35,356 bases of DNA from Erwinia oleae (GTDB lineage Bacteria > Pseudomonadota > Gammaproteobacteria > Enterobacterales > Enterobacteriaceae): the NCBI RefSeq assembly GCF_000770305.1, contig NZ_JNVB01000055.1:1-35356 (forward strand), in the 5' to 3' direction. Both the position numbers and the translations under genes were made by a program. The notes beneath the pieces are model-generated. The model was given only the letters and a program-made list of their open reading frames with translations, was not told the origin of the DNA and did not search any database. Below, one piece after another: positions 7,034 to 14,942 of this stretch; positions within the stretch are counted from its first letter, which is position 1, and each line of letters opens with the position of its first letter.

Positions 7034-7582
7034 ATGTCCGCACGCGGCGTCAACAAAGTCATTCTTGTCGGTAATTTAGGACAGGACCCCGAAGTACGCT
7101 ACACGCCAAATGGTAAAGCCGTGACTGGATTAAGTCTGGCCACATCAGAATCATGGCGTGATAAACAGACCGGTGAAAACCGTGAAAATACCGAATGGCA
7201 CCGTGTCGTTCTGTTTGGCAAGCTGGCTGAGGTTGCCGGTGAATACCTGCGTAAGGGTTCACAGGTTTATATTGAAGGCCAGCTACGCACCCGCAAATGG
7301 ACGGATAACAGCGGCACCGACCGCTGGACAACCGAAGTCGTTGTGGGGGTTAACGGAACGATGCAGATGCTGGGAGGTGGTCGCAATAACAGCTCCAGCA
7401 CCAGTGGAAATAATGCGCAATCAGGTCAGCAGAGCGGCTGGGGACAACCTCAGCAGCCACAGCAGACTCCGTCAGCGCCACGAAATCCGCAGAATGAGCC
7501 TCCGATGGATTTTGACGATGACATACCGTTCCTCGGACACGGTTATGGCATCTGCAGAAAAGCCATTTATGCCATTTCCTAA
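7034..7582 (+). CDS. ssb: Single-stranded DNA-binding protein
   Basis: 182-residue SSB. The OB-fold covers about residues 1-112 ([60 protein letters not shown]). A Ser/Gly/Gln/Pro-rich linker covers about 113-157, and the acidic interaction motif MDFDDDIPF is at 158-166. SSB coats ssDNA during replication and transfer and recruits partners through the acidic tip. Here 16 residues ([16 protein letters not shown]) follow the motif, so it is not at the extreme C-terminus. The ATG follows AGAGGA. A terminator stands at 7610-7636. Confidence 0.95.
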   Translation: MSARGVNKVILVGNLGQDPEVRYTPNGKAVTGLSLATSESWRDKQTGENRENTEWHRVVLFGKLAEVAGEYLRKGSQVYIEGQLRTRKWTDNSGTDRWTTEVVVGVNGTMQMLGGGRNNSSSTSGNNAQSGQQSGWGQPQQPQQTPSAPRNPQNEPPMDFDDDIPFLGHGYGICRKAIYAIS

Positions 7583-7609
7583 CGGATTCAGTTAATTATA
7601 CCCTCTCAT

Positions 7610-7636
7610 GCGCCAGTTTAGTCTGGCGCTTTTTTC
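7610..7636 (+). terminator. Intrinsic terminator downstream of ssb
   Basis: GCGCCAG (7610-7616), loop TTTAGT, CTGGCGC (7623-7629), then seven T (7630-7636). Clean GC-rich 7-bp stem with U tract. Confidence 0.9.
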
Positions 7637-7639
7637 TTC

Positions 7640-7645
7640 TATAAT
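7640..7645 (+). promoter_or_regulatory. Possible -10 element of the DUF29 gene
   Basis: A perfect TATAAT lies right after the ssb terminator. The hexamer 17 bp upstream (TTTAGT, 7617-7622, the terminator loop) is only a weak -35 match. The position 38 bp before the ATG at 7683 is suitable for an own promoter of the DUF29 gene. Confidence 0.35.
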
Positions 7646-7682
7646 GATGTTCATTAATCAGGAATGTCACTGGAGATCTACC

Positions 7683-8114
7683 ATGAACACACGCTACGAA
7701 GCTGACGTTGTTGCCTGGGCTCAGGAGCAGGCAGCTTTACTCCGTGCCGGTCGGTTCTCTGAGATTGATATTGCTAATATCGCCGAGGAGATCGAAGACG
7801 TGGGCAAAAGCGAAAAGCGGGAGCTGGCCAGCCGTATGGCCGTTCTGCTGGCGCATCTTCTCAAATGGAAGTTTCAGCCAGGCCGTCGTGGGTCAAGCTG
7901 GCAGCGAACCATCAAAGAGCAAAGAAAAGCACTGGCATTACATATAAAAGGCACTCCGAGCTTAAAAACGGCTCTTACCGATAGTGACTGGATTGCTGCA
8001 GTATGGGCAGATGCAGTCTCTTCTGCAGCTCAGGAGACACAGCTTGATGTTTTTCCTGAAGATTGCATCTGGGAAATGGGACAGATCTTGTCTCAGGAAT
8101 ACTACCCGGATTGA
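7683..8114 (+). CDS. DUF29 family protein
   Basis: 143-residue protein of the DUF29 family, common in cyanobacteria and proteobacterial mobile DNA and of unknown function. Diagnostic blocks are YEADVVAWAQEQAALLRAG near the start, the IDIANIAEEIEDVGKSEKRELASRM motif, LLAHLLKWKFQP, and SWQRTIKEQR. It is all-helical by appearance with no signal peptide. The ATG at 7683 is preceded by GGAG; an upstream in-frame start at 7608 lies inside the ssb terminator and is rejected. It is flanked on both sides by terminators, so it is a monocistronic accessory gene between ssb and the pil cluster. Confidence 0.85.
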   Translation: MNTRYEADVVAWAQEQAALLRAGRFSEIDIANIAEEIEDVGKSEKRELASRMAVLLAHLLKWKFQPGRRGSSWQRTIKEQRKALALHIKGTPSLKTALTDSDWIAAVWADAVSSAAQETQLDVFPEDCIWEMGQILSQEYYPD

Positions 8115-8138
8115 TTTTGTCAGCCTGTCTTAAGACTA

Positions 8139-8162
8139 AGCGCCATCATGGCGCTTTTTTTT
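8139..8162 (+). terminator. Intrinsic terminator downstream of the DUF29 gene
   Basis: AGCGCCA (8139-8145), loop TCA, TGGCGCT (8149-8155), with eight T at 8155-8162. Confidence 0.85.
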
Positions 8163-8197
8163 GTCCTGAATTTCCTGGTATTTAGTCAGTTATCGGA

Positions 8198-8254
8198 AAC
8201 CCGTCCATGACATGAAACTTGCTTTTATGGCGTGGACGGGTTGCCCCGAAGGGG
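8198..8254 (-). terminator. Hairpins downstream of the FxLYD-like gene
   Basis: Read on the minus strand just after the stop at 8257, a CCCC-TTC-GGGG hairpin (8244-8254) comes first. A 10-bp perfect inverted repeat, AACCCGTCCA (8198-8207) with TGGACGGGTT (8233-8242), follows. No long U tract is present, so termination may be imperfect. Confidence 0.5.
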
Positions 8255-8256
8255 AG

Positions 8257-8604
8257 TTATTTTTCTGTTGCCAGCACTTCGGTCAGTTTGAACGAATCGG
8301 GCTGCAGCTGGATACTGTTGTAAATAGCGTTAATAGTAAACTTCTGACCAGGTTCGATATTACTGGCCATATCTACAGCCTGCCCGATGACGACGTCATT
8401 TTTAAGCAAATTAAATTTAACGATAATATTGCCGAGCGTTTTACCACTGGTATTTTGTCCCAGCCCTTGAATGTTCTGAAGACCGTTTTGCGTTTTCTGG
8501 AAGTGCAGGTCACTTACCGCAACTTTGTTGCTGGTCGCGGCCAAAGCTGCTGAGCTGGTAATGAAAGCCGCGGCGAAACAGATGGCTGATAATTTTCTTT
8601 TCAT
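8257..8604 (-). CDS. Secreted FxLYD-domain-like protein
   Basis: 115 residues with a classical Sec signal peptide (MKRKLSAICFAAAFITSSAALA, cleavage near residue 22). The following beta-rich domain resembles FxLYD proteins (GKTLGNIIVKFNLLKNDVVIG...NIEPGQKFTI). The family is found on secreted or surface proteins of unknown function; location is inferred to be periplasmic. It is transcribed against the surrounding ICE genes and has its own palindromic operator candidate (8633-8647). An overlapping plus-strand frame at 8212-8553 is judged a shadow because this frame has the signal peptide. Likely accessory cargo. Confidence 0.75.
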   Translation of the reverse strand: MKRKLSAICFAAAFITSSAALAATSNKVAVSDLHFQKTQNGLQNIQGLGQNTSGKTLGNIIVKFNLLKNDVVIGQAVDMASNIEPGQKFTINAIYNSIQLQPDSFKLTEVLATEK

Positions 8605-8632
8605 AACACCCTCTTGATGAGTAAACCTTAAT

Positions 8633-8647
8633 GTGACGAACTGTCAC
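8633..8647 (-). promoter_or_regulatory. Palindromic operator candidate upstream of the FxLYD-like gene
   Basis: GTGAC (8633-8637) and GTCAC (8643-8647) form a 5-bp inverted repeat around GAACT, about 30 bp upstream of the minus-strand start at 8604. The spacing fits a repressor site overlapping a promoter. No -10/-35 pair is convincing, and the regulator is unknown. Confidence 0.35.
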
Positions 8648-8769
8648 TTTTCTTCTATCGGCCGTCAGTACTTTATTCTTCAATCTGAACTCAGAGTTTC
8701 ACATTGCCCGCTTTTTCATCACCGCCAGAATAGCACTCCTGACTAAGACTATCCCTGGGGTGAATCCTG

Positions 8770-10023
8770 ATGGCAGTACCTTCAAGACGCGCGGCAACGG
8801 GAGCCGGCCTGCTCGCCTGCTCTGTCATGTTAGCCAGCTGCAGCAACCCGGCTTCTGACCCTGCGCCATTAACTCATGGGCGTTATCAGCAGCCTGCACG
8901 TTTCGATGACATTTACCGCAATCGTGCCCCTGAAGTGGTGCGCTACGATCGCTACACGCTCGTCAGTACGCGCCCGGATGATGCACAGCGCGATCCTCTC
9001 AATCAGATTATTGATATCACGATGCCTGCACAGCTGGTTAACACAGTAGGAGAAGGATTTCGCTATCTCCTGCTGGAATCAGGTTATTCACTGTGCTCAG
9101 CCATGACTTCTTCATTTTCGGAACTTCTCAGCCGTCCGCTTCCCGCTGTTCAGCGCGATATTGGACCGGTTAAGCTGAGCGAGGCGCTGCAAATTCTTGC
9201 CGGCCCCGCCTGGCGGCTGAAGGTGGATGAAGTCAACCGTGAAATTTGTTTTGTGCTGCGCGATCAGTACCGCCAGTTTGACGCAGCGGCTGCAACGCCC
9301 CCCCCGGCAAAGAGCCTATCGGCAATTAACCCGGTTCAGCCGAAACCCGTTCAGTCAGCGGGCCCAGCCGTTCCGGAAAATGCTTTACCCCGTAACCCTT
9401 TCACAGGAGAAACCCTGCCGGCTGCCGTCCCAAAAACAGCGTTGACTCCACAGAATCTGGCCGTGCCGTCACCCATGCTGACAACCAGCGGACCCCAGAA
9501 AGCGCAGAAATCAGCGAACAATCCGCCGCTATTAGCTAAGGCACCGGTTGCTAAATTGGCTCAGCAGCACGGTTCTCAGGCTGTGGCAGTTCGTCCGCCG
9601 GTAGTCACACAGACTACAGTGAATGCCACACCGAAAGCTTCCTCTGTGCGTCCTGTCACAACGCTCCCTCCCGCGCCGCCTGTGAGCAGCCAGACGGTAG
9701 CCTCTCCCATTCCGGGCACACCTGTTACCGTCGCCCCGGTGGGTCAGACATGGCGGGCAGAACCGGGTTCAACCCTGAAAGAGACACTCACCGGCTGGGC
9801 TTCGAAGGCGCCGTGCAGTAACGGCGGTAACTGGGTCGTTATCTGGCCGGTATCGCTTGATTACCGCATTGATGCCCCTCTGATTTTCCACGGCAACTTT
9901 GAGTCGGTGATGGTTCAGGTATTTGACCTCTATCGCAAGGCCGAAAAACCGCTGTTTGCTGAGGCAAACCGCATTCAATGCCTGATTTCCGTCAGCGACA
10001 CCCCTGCGGGCGGGGGGCACTGA
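8770..10023 (+). CDS. pilL: Type IVb pilus lipoprotein PilL (PilL_N + TcpQ domains)
   Basis: 417-residue outer-membrane lipoprotein of the thin conjugative pilus. The signal sequence ends in lipobox LASC (around Cys24). The PilL N-terminal domain spans about residues 40-170 (RAPEVVRYDRYTLVST..., LLLESGYSLC, ILAGPAWRLKVDEVNREICFVLR). A long Pro/Ala/Thr/Gln linker (about 175-315) leads to a C-terminal TcpQ-like domain (WRAEPGSTLKETLTGWA...VIWPVSLDYRID...FHGNFESVMVQVF). First gene of pilLMNOP; pilM begins 2 bases after its stop. ATG at 8770 has a CTGGGG-type site upstream. Confidence 0.9.
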   Translation: MAVPSRRAATGAGLLACSVMLASCSNPASDPAPLTHGRYQQPARFDDIYRNRAPEVVRYDRYTLVSTRPDDAQRDPLNQIIDITMPAQLVNTVGEGFRYLLLESGYSLCSAMTSSFSELLSRPLPAVQRDIGPVKLSEALQILAGPAWRLKVDEVNREICFVLRDQYRQFDAAAATPPPAKSLSAINPVQPKPVQSAGPAVPENALPRNPFTGETLPAAVPKTALTPQNLAVPSPMLTTSGPQKAQKSANNPPLLAKAPVAKLAQQHGSQAVAVRPPVVTQTTVNATPKASSVRPVTTLPPAPPVSSQTVASPIPGTPVTVAPVGQTWRAEPGSTLKETLTGWASKAPCSNGGNWVVIWPVSLDYRIDAPLIFHGNFESVMVQVFDLYRKAEKPLFAEANRIQCLISVSDTPAGGGH

Positions 10024-10024
10024 G

Positions 10025-10468
10025 ATGGGATTCGCGCTGCCGGTTCTGGTGTTTTGTCTGGTCATTGCGCTGATGGCGGGTGATGCGCAGCGTCATTCGT
10101 CAGAACACGTCCGTGCGGCTGTCCAGCAAACGCTGCCGGATCAGTTGGCCGCAGACATGCTACGTACGGCCGATGCTGTCAATAACTGGCGCCATGGTCG
10201 CACGGTTGCCGATGGTGCTATTACCCCCGCTCAGACAGGCATGATGCCTGCGCCTGACAGCCGAATTCAATCCGTCATTCTGAACAACCGACTCTGGGTA
10301 TGGGTCCCTGCTACTGACGGCGTTTTTGCCGCCCTGCGAAGCCAGTCAGTGACCTCAGCGCTGGCGCTGACCGTAAGCGGCGGTCGCCTGCGCATGGCTG
10401 ACGGCACCGATATGAGTCTTTCCCTGCCCACCGGAATAACGGAGGGCAGCATTGTTTACCTCAATTAA
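10025..10468 (+). CDS. pilM: Type IVb pilus biogenesis protein PilM
   Basis: 147 residues with an N-terminal hydrophobic segment (LPVLVFCLVIALMAG) and a C-terminal beta-rich region (RIQSVILNNRLWVWVP...GRLRMADGTDMSLSLP), the normal layout of R64/SPI-7 PilM proteins. It lies between pilL and pilN, as in the family. Role in pilus assembly is inferred from family membership. Start is 2 bp after pilL, implying translational coupling. Confidence 0.85.
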   Translation: MGFALPVLVFCLVIALMAGDAQRHSSEHVRAAVQQTLPDQLAADMLRTADAVNNWRHGRTVADGAITPAQTGMMPAPDSRIQSVILNNRLWVWVPATDGVFAALRSQSVTSALALTVSGGRLRMADGTDMSLSLPTGITEGSIVYLN

Positions 10469-10487
10469 CCACCTCAGGGAGCTGCGG

Positions 10488-12161
10488 ATGCCGCGTATAC
10501 CTTTCTGCCTGACAGCGCTGGCCACCGCGTTCGTGCTGTCATCCTGTTCGCTGACAGAAATCAGCAAAATGGACAAAGAAGCTTCAGGACAGGCTGACAC
10601 TGCTCAGCGGGTGTTGCAGAGCCGACAGTCAATGACCCAACCTACCGTCGTCTGGTCCGACAAACCCTGGGTTAACCTGCAGCCGGTTGCGCCCGTCGTA
10701 TCCACGCCGGACGAAAAAAATCTGCCTGCCTGCCAGATAACGATAAACCGTCCAGACGGTATATCACTGCCTGAGCTTGGACAACGCATTACCGCGCTTT
10801 GCGGCATCAGGGTTTCCATCACGCCGGATGCCTTTGCGGCACTCAGTAACGTTTCAACCGGTAGCTTGACCACCTCGCAGATGAATGGTCAGCTCCCTGC
10901 GCCTGATGATAATGGTCGCGTACCACTATCACAGATCGGCTCAGCATCAGGGCAGGCTGCACCTGTTCAGCAAAGCACTGCCCTTGTCCGTGGTATCAAA
11001 TTCCAGGGCGATGTACGGGATCTGCTGGATGTTGAAGCCAGCGGATACGGTCTGTCCTGGCGTAGTGACCGCAGCGGCGTGTATTTCTACCAGCAGGATA
11101 CCCGCACATTCCAGCTCGTCATTCTCAATACCAAAGTCAACAGCAGCGCCTCAATCAACTCTGGCTCCGGTAATCAGCTTGGCAGCGGAGGGGGAACTAC
11201 CGGTGGCACGACCGGTGACATCAGCTCGAACCAGAAGACCGATTACGGTATGAACAGTGACCTGTATGATGATATCCGTAAAACAATCGATCAAATGTTG
11301 ACACCAAAATCAGGCAGATTCTGGCTGTCTGCCGCCACGGGTACGCTCAGCGTGACGGACACGCCGGATGTGCTTGACCGTATAGGACGCTACATCGAAT
11401 ACCAGAACAAAGTCCTGAGTCGTCAGGTTCAGCTAAATATTCAGATAGTCAGCGTCAGCCAGACGCGTAATGAGCAGCTGGGACTGGACTGGGGGCTGAT
11501 TTATAAATCCCTCAATAACTTTGGCGCCAGTCTGACCGGCTCCATGGCCAATGCATCCACATCTGCTGCCAGCGCGGGCATTTCAATTCTCGATACCGCC
11601 TCAGGTAACGCTGCGAAATTCTCCGGCTCCAGCCTGCTTATCAAAGCGTTGTCTGAGCAGGGTAACGTCAGCATGGCGCTGAATCAGACTGACCCGACCG
11701 CCAACCTGACTCCGGTGGCCTACCAGCTTTCCAGCCAGAAAGGCATCCTCTCCAGTTCCAGCTCGACGGCCACGGCGAACGTTGGCGTCACCTCATCAAT
11801 GACTACGACGACCATTACCACCGGGCTGTTCATGACCATGCTGCCGTTTATTCAGGAAAACGGTGACGTGCAGCTGCAGTTTGCCTTCAGCTATACCAGC
11901 CCGCCGCAGATTGAGAAGTTTATCAGCGCCGACGGCAATACCCGTAATGACCTGCCTACAACCTCTACCGAAGGCCTGGCACGCAAGGTGAACCTCCGTT
12001 CCGGGCAGACGCTGGTGCTGACCGGTTCGGAACAACAGAACGTCTCCGCAGACAAACAGGGCACCTTTACGCCAGGTAACTTCATTCTGGGCGGCGGTCA
12101 GACCGGCTCCCGCGGCCGTACCACGCTTGTCATCATGATCACTCCTGTTCTGCTGAGGTAA
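10488..12161 (+). CDS. pilN: Type IVb pilus secretin lipoprotein PilN
   Basis: 557-residue secretin forming the outer-membrane pilus pore. Signal peptide with lipobox LSSC (ATAFVLSSCSLTEI). A periplasmic N-domain region follows, then a Gly/Ser-rich insertion (about residues 220-255), then the secretin domain (RQVQLNIQIVSVSQTRNEQLGLDW ... LFMTMLPFIQENGDVQLQFAFSY ... RSGQTLVLTGSEQQ ... RTTLVIMITPVLLR). The ATG at 10488 is chosen because GGAGCTGCGG precedes it and the signal peptide begins there; an earlier in-frame ATG at 10452 overlaps pilM and adds residues before the signal. Confidence 0.92.
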   Translation: MPRIPFCLTALATAFVLSSCSLTEISKMDKEASGQADTAQRVLQSRQSMTQPTVVWSDKPWVNLQPVAPVVSTPDEKNLPACQITINRPDGISLPELGQRITALCGIRVSITPDAFAALSNVSTGSLTTSQMNGQLPAPDDNGRVPLSQIGSASGQAAPVQQSTALVRGIKFQGDVRDLLDVEASGYGLSWRSDRSGVYFYQQDTRTFQLVILNTKVNSSASINSGSGNQLGSGGGTTGGTTGDISSNQKTDYGMNSDLYDDIRKTIDQMLTPKSGRFWLSAATGTLSVTDTPDVLDRIGRYIEYQNKVLSRQVQLNIQIVSVSQTRNEQLGLDWGLIYKSLNNFGASLTGSMANASTSAASAGISILDTASGNAAKFSGSSLLIKALSEQGNVSMALNQTDPTANLTPVAYQLSSQKGILSSSSSTATANVGVTSSMTTTTITTGLFMTMLPFIQENGDVQLQFAFSYTSPPQIEKFISADGNTRNDLPTTSTEGLARKVNLRSGQTLVLTGSEQQNVSADKQGTFTPGNFILGGGQTGSRGRTTLVIMITPVLLR

Positions 12162-12163
12162 AC

Positions 12164-13444
12164 ATGCCAGCAATGAAAAAATTAAGCCTTCGTACCGGCG
12201 TCCGGATTATGCATCAGCGTCGCGACTGGATGGCCGGAATGCACTGGGAGCCGCAGCGAAACGCTTTGGCCACCCGGTTTCGCAGCCAGTCCTCTCCCGA
12301 TACGCACTTTGTTGCTGCCGGGCGCGGGAATGCATCGATGCAGGGGCTGGTTTCTCCGGGCCGCGCGCGCCGTCATATTCATTCCCTTGCCGTGGCGTTT
12401 CTGCTCACCGAGGGCGGGAAAGCCTGGGGGATCTACCGTCTGAGTCACGAAGAGGATATGTGGGTGTTCTTTGCCGCCATCGGCGGTCAGCTTTCGGTGA
12501 TGGGCGACGTGACCGGCTCGCGAGCCACCATTGAACTGGCTGCAAAAAATTTCCTGCGGTTCAACGACGCCGATGCGCCGGGATTAAGGTGTGCCGCGAC
12601 GGTGGACGACGATCGCCACGCCAGTACGCTGACTGACAGACTCAGTCGCACCCAGCTTAAGCGCTGCCGGCTGCGTAAGCGCGTCACTGCGATGGCGGTT
12701 ATCCTGCCGGTGGTCCTCGTGACCCTTGCATTGGCCTCGGGTATGTACTGGTACGACACCGCCTCTGAGAAAGCCGAACAGGCGGCTGCGATGGCGGCGT
12801 TTCGCGCCCGCCTGGCCCTTAAGCCTGAAAAACCGGCCGTGCCCGCACGCGCACCGCACCCGTGGGCCTCGCAGCTTCCCGTTTCTGTGCTGCTCAGCAA
12901 CTGCTGGCTCACCCGTGAACCTGTTTTTGCCTCCGTGGCCGGCTGGCGATTTACGGATGGCGAATGCGTGCCGGAAGGGCTGCGTTTGCGGTTTATTGCC
13001 ACCCCCGGCGCAACCGTGGAGGACTTTTCCCGCCGCGCACGGGAGCTGCTGGGGCACTCAGCCGTCTTTAACCTGCAGGAGGGCGGCAAAAGCGGCGACG
13101 TTTTTATTCCCTTCAAACGCACCTCACCCGCCGGACTTACGGACGAAGCGCTCCCCGGTGCTGACGCTCAGCTCATGCGATTTATTTCCCATCTGCAGCG
13201 ACGGAATCTCGACGTGAAGTTTACTGAGGTGAAGCCGCCGGCTGTCACGCCGGGTCAGGAAAAAAACACGCCTCCGCAGGACTGGCGGGAATTCTCGTTC
13301 TCAGTCAGCTCTCGCCTGCAGCCTGAGCGGCTGCTTCAGGATTTTGATGCCACAGGGCTACGCCTGACCAGCCTGTCCATCACCATGAGCCCGCAGGGGC
13401 AGTTCGACTACACGATGAAGGGGAGCGTTTATGCGCAGAATTAA
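12164..13444 (+). CDS. pilO: Type IVb pilus protein PilO
   Basis: 426-residue inner-membrane pilus assembly protein of the PilO_2/PAP family. The cytoplasmic part (about 1-170) contains YRLSHEEDMWVFFAAIGGQLSVMGD. A single membrane helix lies at about 175-195 (AVILPVVLVTLALASGMYWY). The periplasmic part has an Ala/Pro-rich stretch and the LSNCWLTREPVFASVAGW block. Starts 2 bp after pilN and overlaps pilP by 14 bp. Length is normal. High-GC codon use matches pilP. Confidence 0.88.
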   Translation: MPAMKKLSLRTGVRIMHQRRDWMAGMHWEPQRNALATRFRSQSSPDTHFVAAGRGNASMQGLVSPGRARRHIHSLAVAFLLTEGGKAWGIYRLSHEEDMWVFFAAIGGQLSVMGDVTGSRATIELAAKNFLRFNDADAPGLRCAATVDDDRHASTLTDRLSRTQLKRCRLRKRVTAMAVILPVVLVTLALASGMYWYDTASEKAEQAAAMAAFRARLALKPEKPAVPARAPHPWASQLPVSVLLSNCWLTREPVFASVAGWRFTDGECVPEGLRLRFIATPGATVEDFSRRARELLGHSAVFNLQEGGKSGDVFIPFKRTSPAGLTDEALPGADAQLMRFISHLQRRNLDVKFTEVKPPAVTPGQEKNTPPQDWREFSFSVSSRLQPERLLQDFDATGLRLTSLSITMSPQGQFDYTMKGSVYAQN

Positions 13445-13928
13445 TCCCGCCGGCAGGGACTTGCTGCTGGCCGTTCTGCTCTGCGGAACGACACTGCCGG
13501 TACTGGCCGCCGACCCACTGCCACCCAACGTCACGCTTGGTGAGCTTGAAGCTGCACAGGCGCGAAACCTCATCCTTGAGCAGAAAGTTCAGACAGCCCG
13601 CCTCGAGCAGCAGCTGCGTGAAAGCCAGTCCGGGCAGAGCACCGACCGGAATTATCTGGCCACTGCCGCTCAGCCTGCCATGCCACTGATGGCGCAGCCT
13701 GCCCCCTCACAGCAGACCGTGTCAACTGGCGCGGAGAAGCGCGCCGGCAGTGTGCGGCTTCAGGAGATTTACGGACGTGGTAATCAGTTACGTGCCCGTA
13801 TTGTGCTCCCCGATGGGGGGGTGACAGAGGTGGTGAAAGGGGATCAAATCCCGGGCACCACAAAGCGTGTCACTGAGGTCACGTCCACGCTTGTGCGCCT
13901 CAACGACGATTCTGAACTCTCCTTCTGA
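13431..13928 (+). CDS. pilP: Type IVb pilus biogenesis protein PilP
   Basis: 165-residue periplasmic protein with signal peptide (LLLAVLLCGTTLPVLAAD). It has a coiled-coil segment (TLGELEAAQARNLILEQKVQTARLEQQLRES) and the C-terminal PilP motif (VRLQEIYGRGNQLRARIVLPDGG...VVKGDQIPGTTKRVTEVTSTLVRLND). It overlaps the end of pilO. In R64 and SPI-7 it is followed by pilQ (ATPase), pilR, pilS (prepilin), pilT, pilU and pilV; none is present here, and the next gene belongs to the conjugation set. pilP itself is complete. Confidence 0.9.
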   Translation: MRRINPAGRDLLLAVLLCGTTLPVLAADPLPPNVTLGELEAAQARNLILEQKVQTARLEQQLRESQSGQSTDRNYLATAAQPAMPLMAQPAPSQQTVSTGAEKRAGSVRLQEIYGRGNQLRARIVLPDGGVTEVVKGDQIPGTTKRVTEVTSTLVRLNDDSELSF

Positions 13929-13932
13929 GGCC

Positions 13933-14352
13933 ATGATGACACCTGATAAAGAGATTATGGATTTTGTATACGCTGAACGGCTGCCCGCCGGTGGCGTGAC
14001 GCTGCTGATTGATGGTAACCGACGAAAAGAAGCGGCGATTCAGCGCTGGGTAATGGACGTCACACGCCATTATCCGGCCGCGACAACCGAGTTTGTGACC
14101 CTGAGCGAACTGAACCGACGTCGGGAAGTGGCTGTGGCCGACAACCGGCCGGTTGATATTTATCTGGTAGGAGACAGCAGCGACGAAGGCATCAGGACAT
14201 GGGCCATTAAACACAATATTCCGGTAGATAAAGTCCGCAGCCGCCAGATTACTCTGAACCATGATGGCGGCCTGTGGATGCGCTACGGTCAGGGTCAGAT
14301 GCCGGTCATTCTGCAGCAGGGAGAAAACGGATGGCAGCTTGCCGCATTCTGA
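13933..14352 (+). CDS. TIGR03759-like ICE protein, short (possibly N-truncated)
   Basis: 139 residues. The C-terminal half matches the TIGR03759 (PFL_4693) family: DIYLVGDSSDEGIRTWAIKHNIPVDKVRSRQITLNHDGGLWMRYG. Family members are generally longer (about 200-240 residues) with a signal peptide and an N-terminal region not seen here. Either this is a compact variant or the front was lost in the same deletion that removed pilQ-pilV. The ATG at 13933, next to a second ATG, has only a weak GAGG 3 bases before it, the pilP stop region. The frame is open upstream through pilP in another phase. Overlaps the transglycosylase gene by 22 bp. Confidence 0.65.
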   Translation: MMTPDKEIMDFVYAERLPAGGVTLLIDGNRRKEAAIQRWVMDVTRHYPAATTEFVTLSELNRRREVAVADNRPVDIYLVGDSSDEGIRTWAIKHNIPVDKVRSRQITLNHDGGLWMRYGQGQMPVILQQGENGWQLAAF

Positions 14353-14942
14353 TGTTCTTTACTGTCCTGCTTTTTGCCACGGGGTCCGCCTTGTCTGCAG
14401 AGCTGCAAGTTATTCCCGATGCTTACCGGCAGATTGCAGCAGCTGAACGTGTGCCTGCTGAATCACTGTATTCACTGGCCATGGCAGAAAGTACCCGCCA
14501 GACCGCATGGGGGGCTAAGCCCTGGCCATGGACAATAAATGTGGCGGGAAAAGGATACCACTATGAGACGCGGGAGCAGGCCTTTTCGGCACTTATGGGG
14601 TTTATGCAGCGCTGGCCCCTGAAGAACATTGATGTCGGCATTGCGCAGGTCAATCTGGGCTGGAACGGGCATTTTTTTCCGACGTATCGTGATGCTTTCG
14701 ACCCCTATACCAACCTTCGCGCTGCCGCCCGGATACTGAGAGCCTGCTATGACGCCCGACCTGGCAGCTGGCTGCGGGCTGCGGGTTGTTACCACCATCC
14801 TGCGGGCGGGCAACACGCAGCGACCTATATGGCCATCGTTCGTCGCAAACTCAGTCAGATCGCACAAGCCAGTATACCGGCAGGCTCAGCTCAGCCTGTG
14901 GCGCTGGCCCGCTCAACGCTCACCTGGATTGAACCTCAATGA
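14331..14942 (+). CDS. Lytic transglycosylase, VirB1-like (SLT domain)
   Basis: 203-residue exported murein transglycosylase that would open peptidoglycan for the conjugation apparatus. Signal peptide RILMFFTVLLFATGSALSAE. The catalytic Glu is probably E53 in YSLAMAESTRQ. Further SLT motifs are FMQRWPLKNIDVGIAQVNLGW and DPYTNLRAAARILRACYD. ATG 14331 is chosen because AGGGAGA lies just upstream and the signal peptide begins there. Overlaps the next gene by 4 bp (ATGA), indicating coupling. Confidence 0.88.
   Translation: MAACRILMFFTVLLFATGSALSAELQVIPDAYRQIAAAERVPAESLYSLAMAESTRQTAWGAKPWPWTINVAGKGYHYETREQAFSALMGFMQRWPLKNIDVGIAQVNLGWNGHFFPTYRDAFDPYTNLRAAARILRACYDARPGSWLRAAGCYHHPAGGQHAATYMAIVRRKLSQIAQASIPAGSAQPVALARSTLTWIEPQ

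Noticed and set aside
8212..8553. Plus-strand frame over the FxLYD-like gene
   Set aside because: The opposite strand encodes a clear signal peptide and domain; the plus frame has neither ribosome-binding site nor family.
12487..13122. Long minus-strand open frame opposite pilO
   Set aside because: Low-complexity Ser/Arg translation; a shadow of the strong pilO coding frame.
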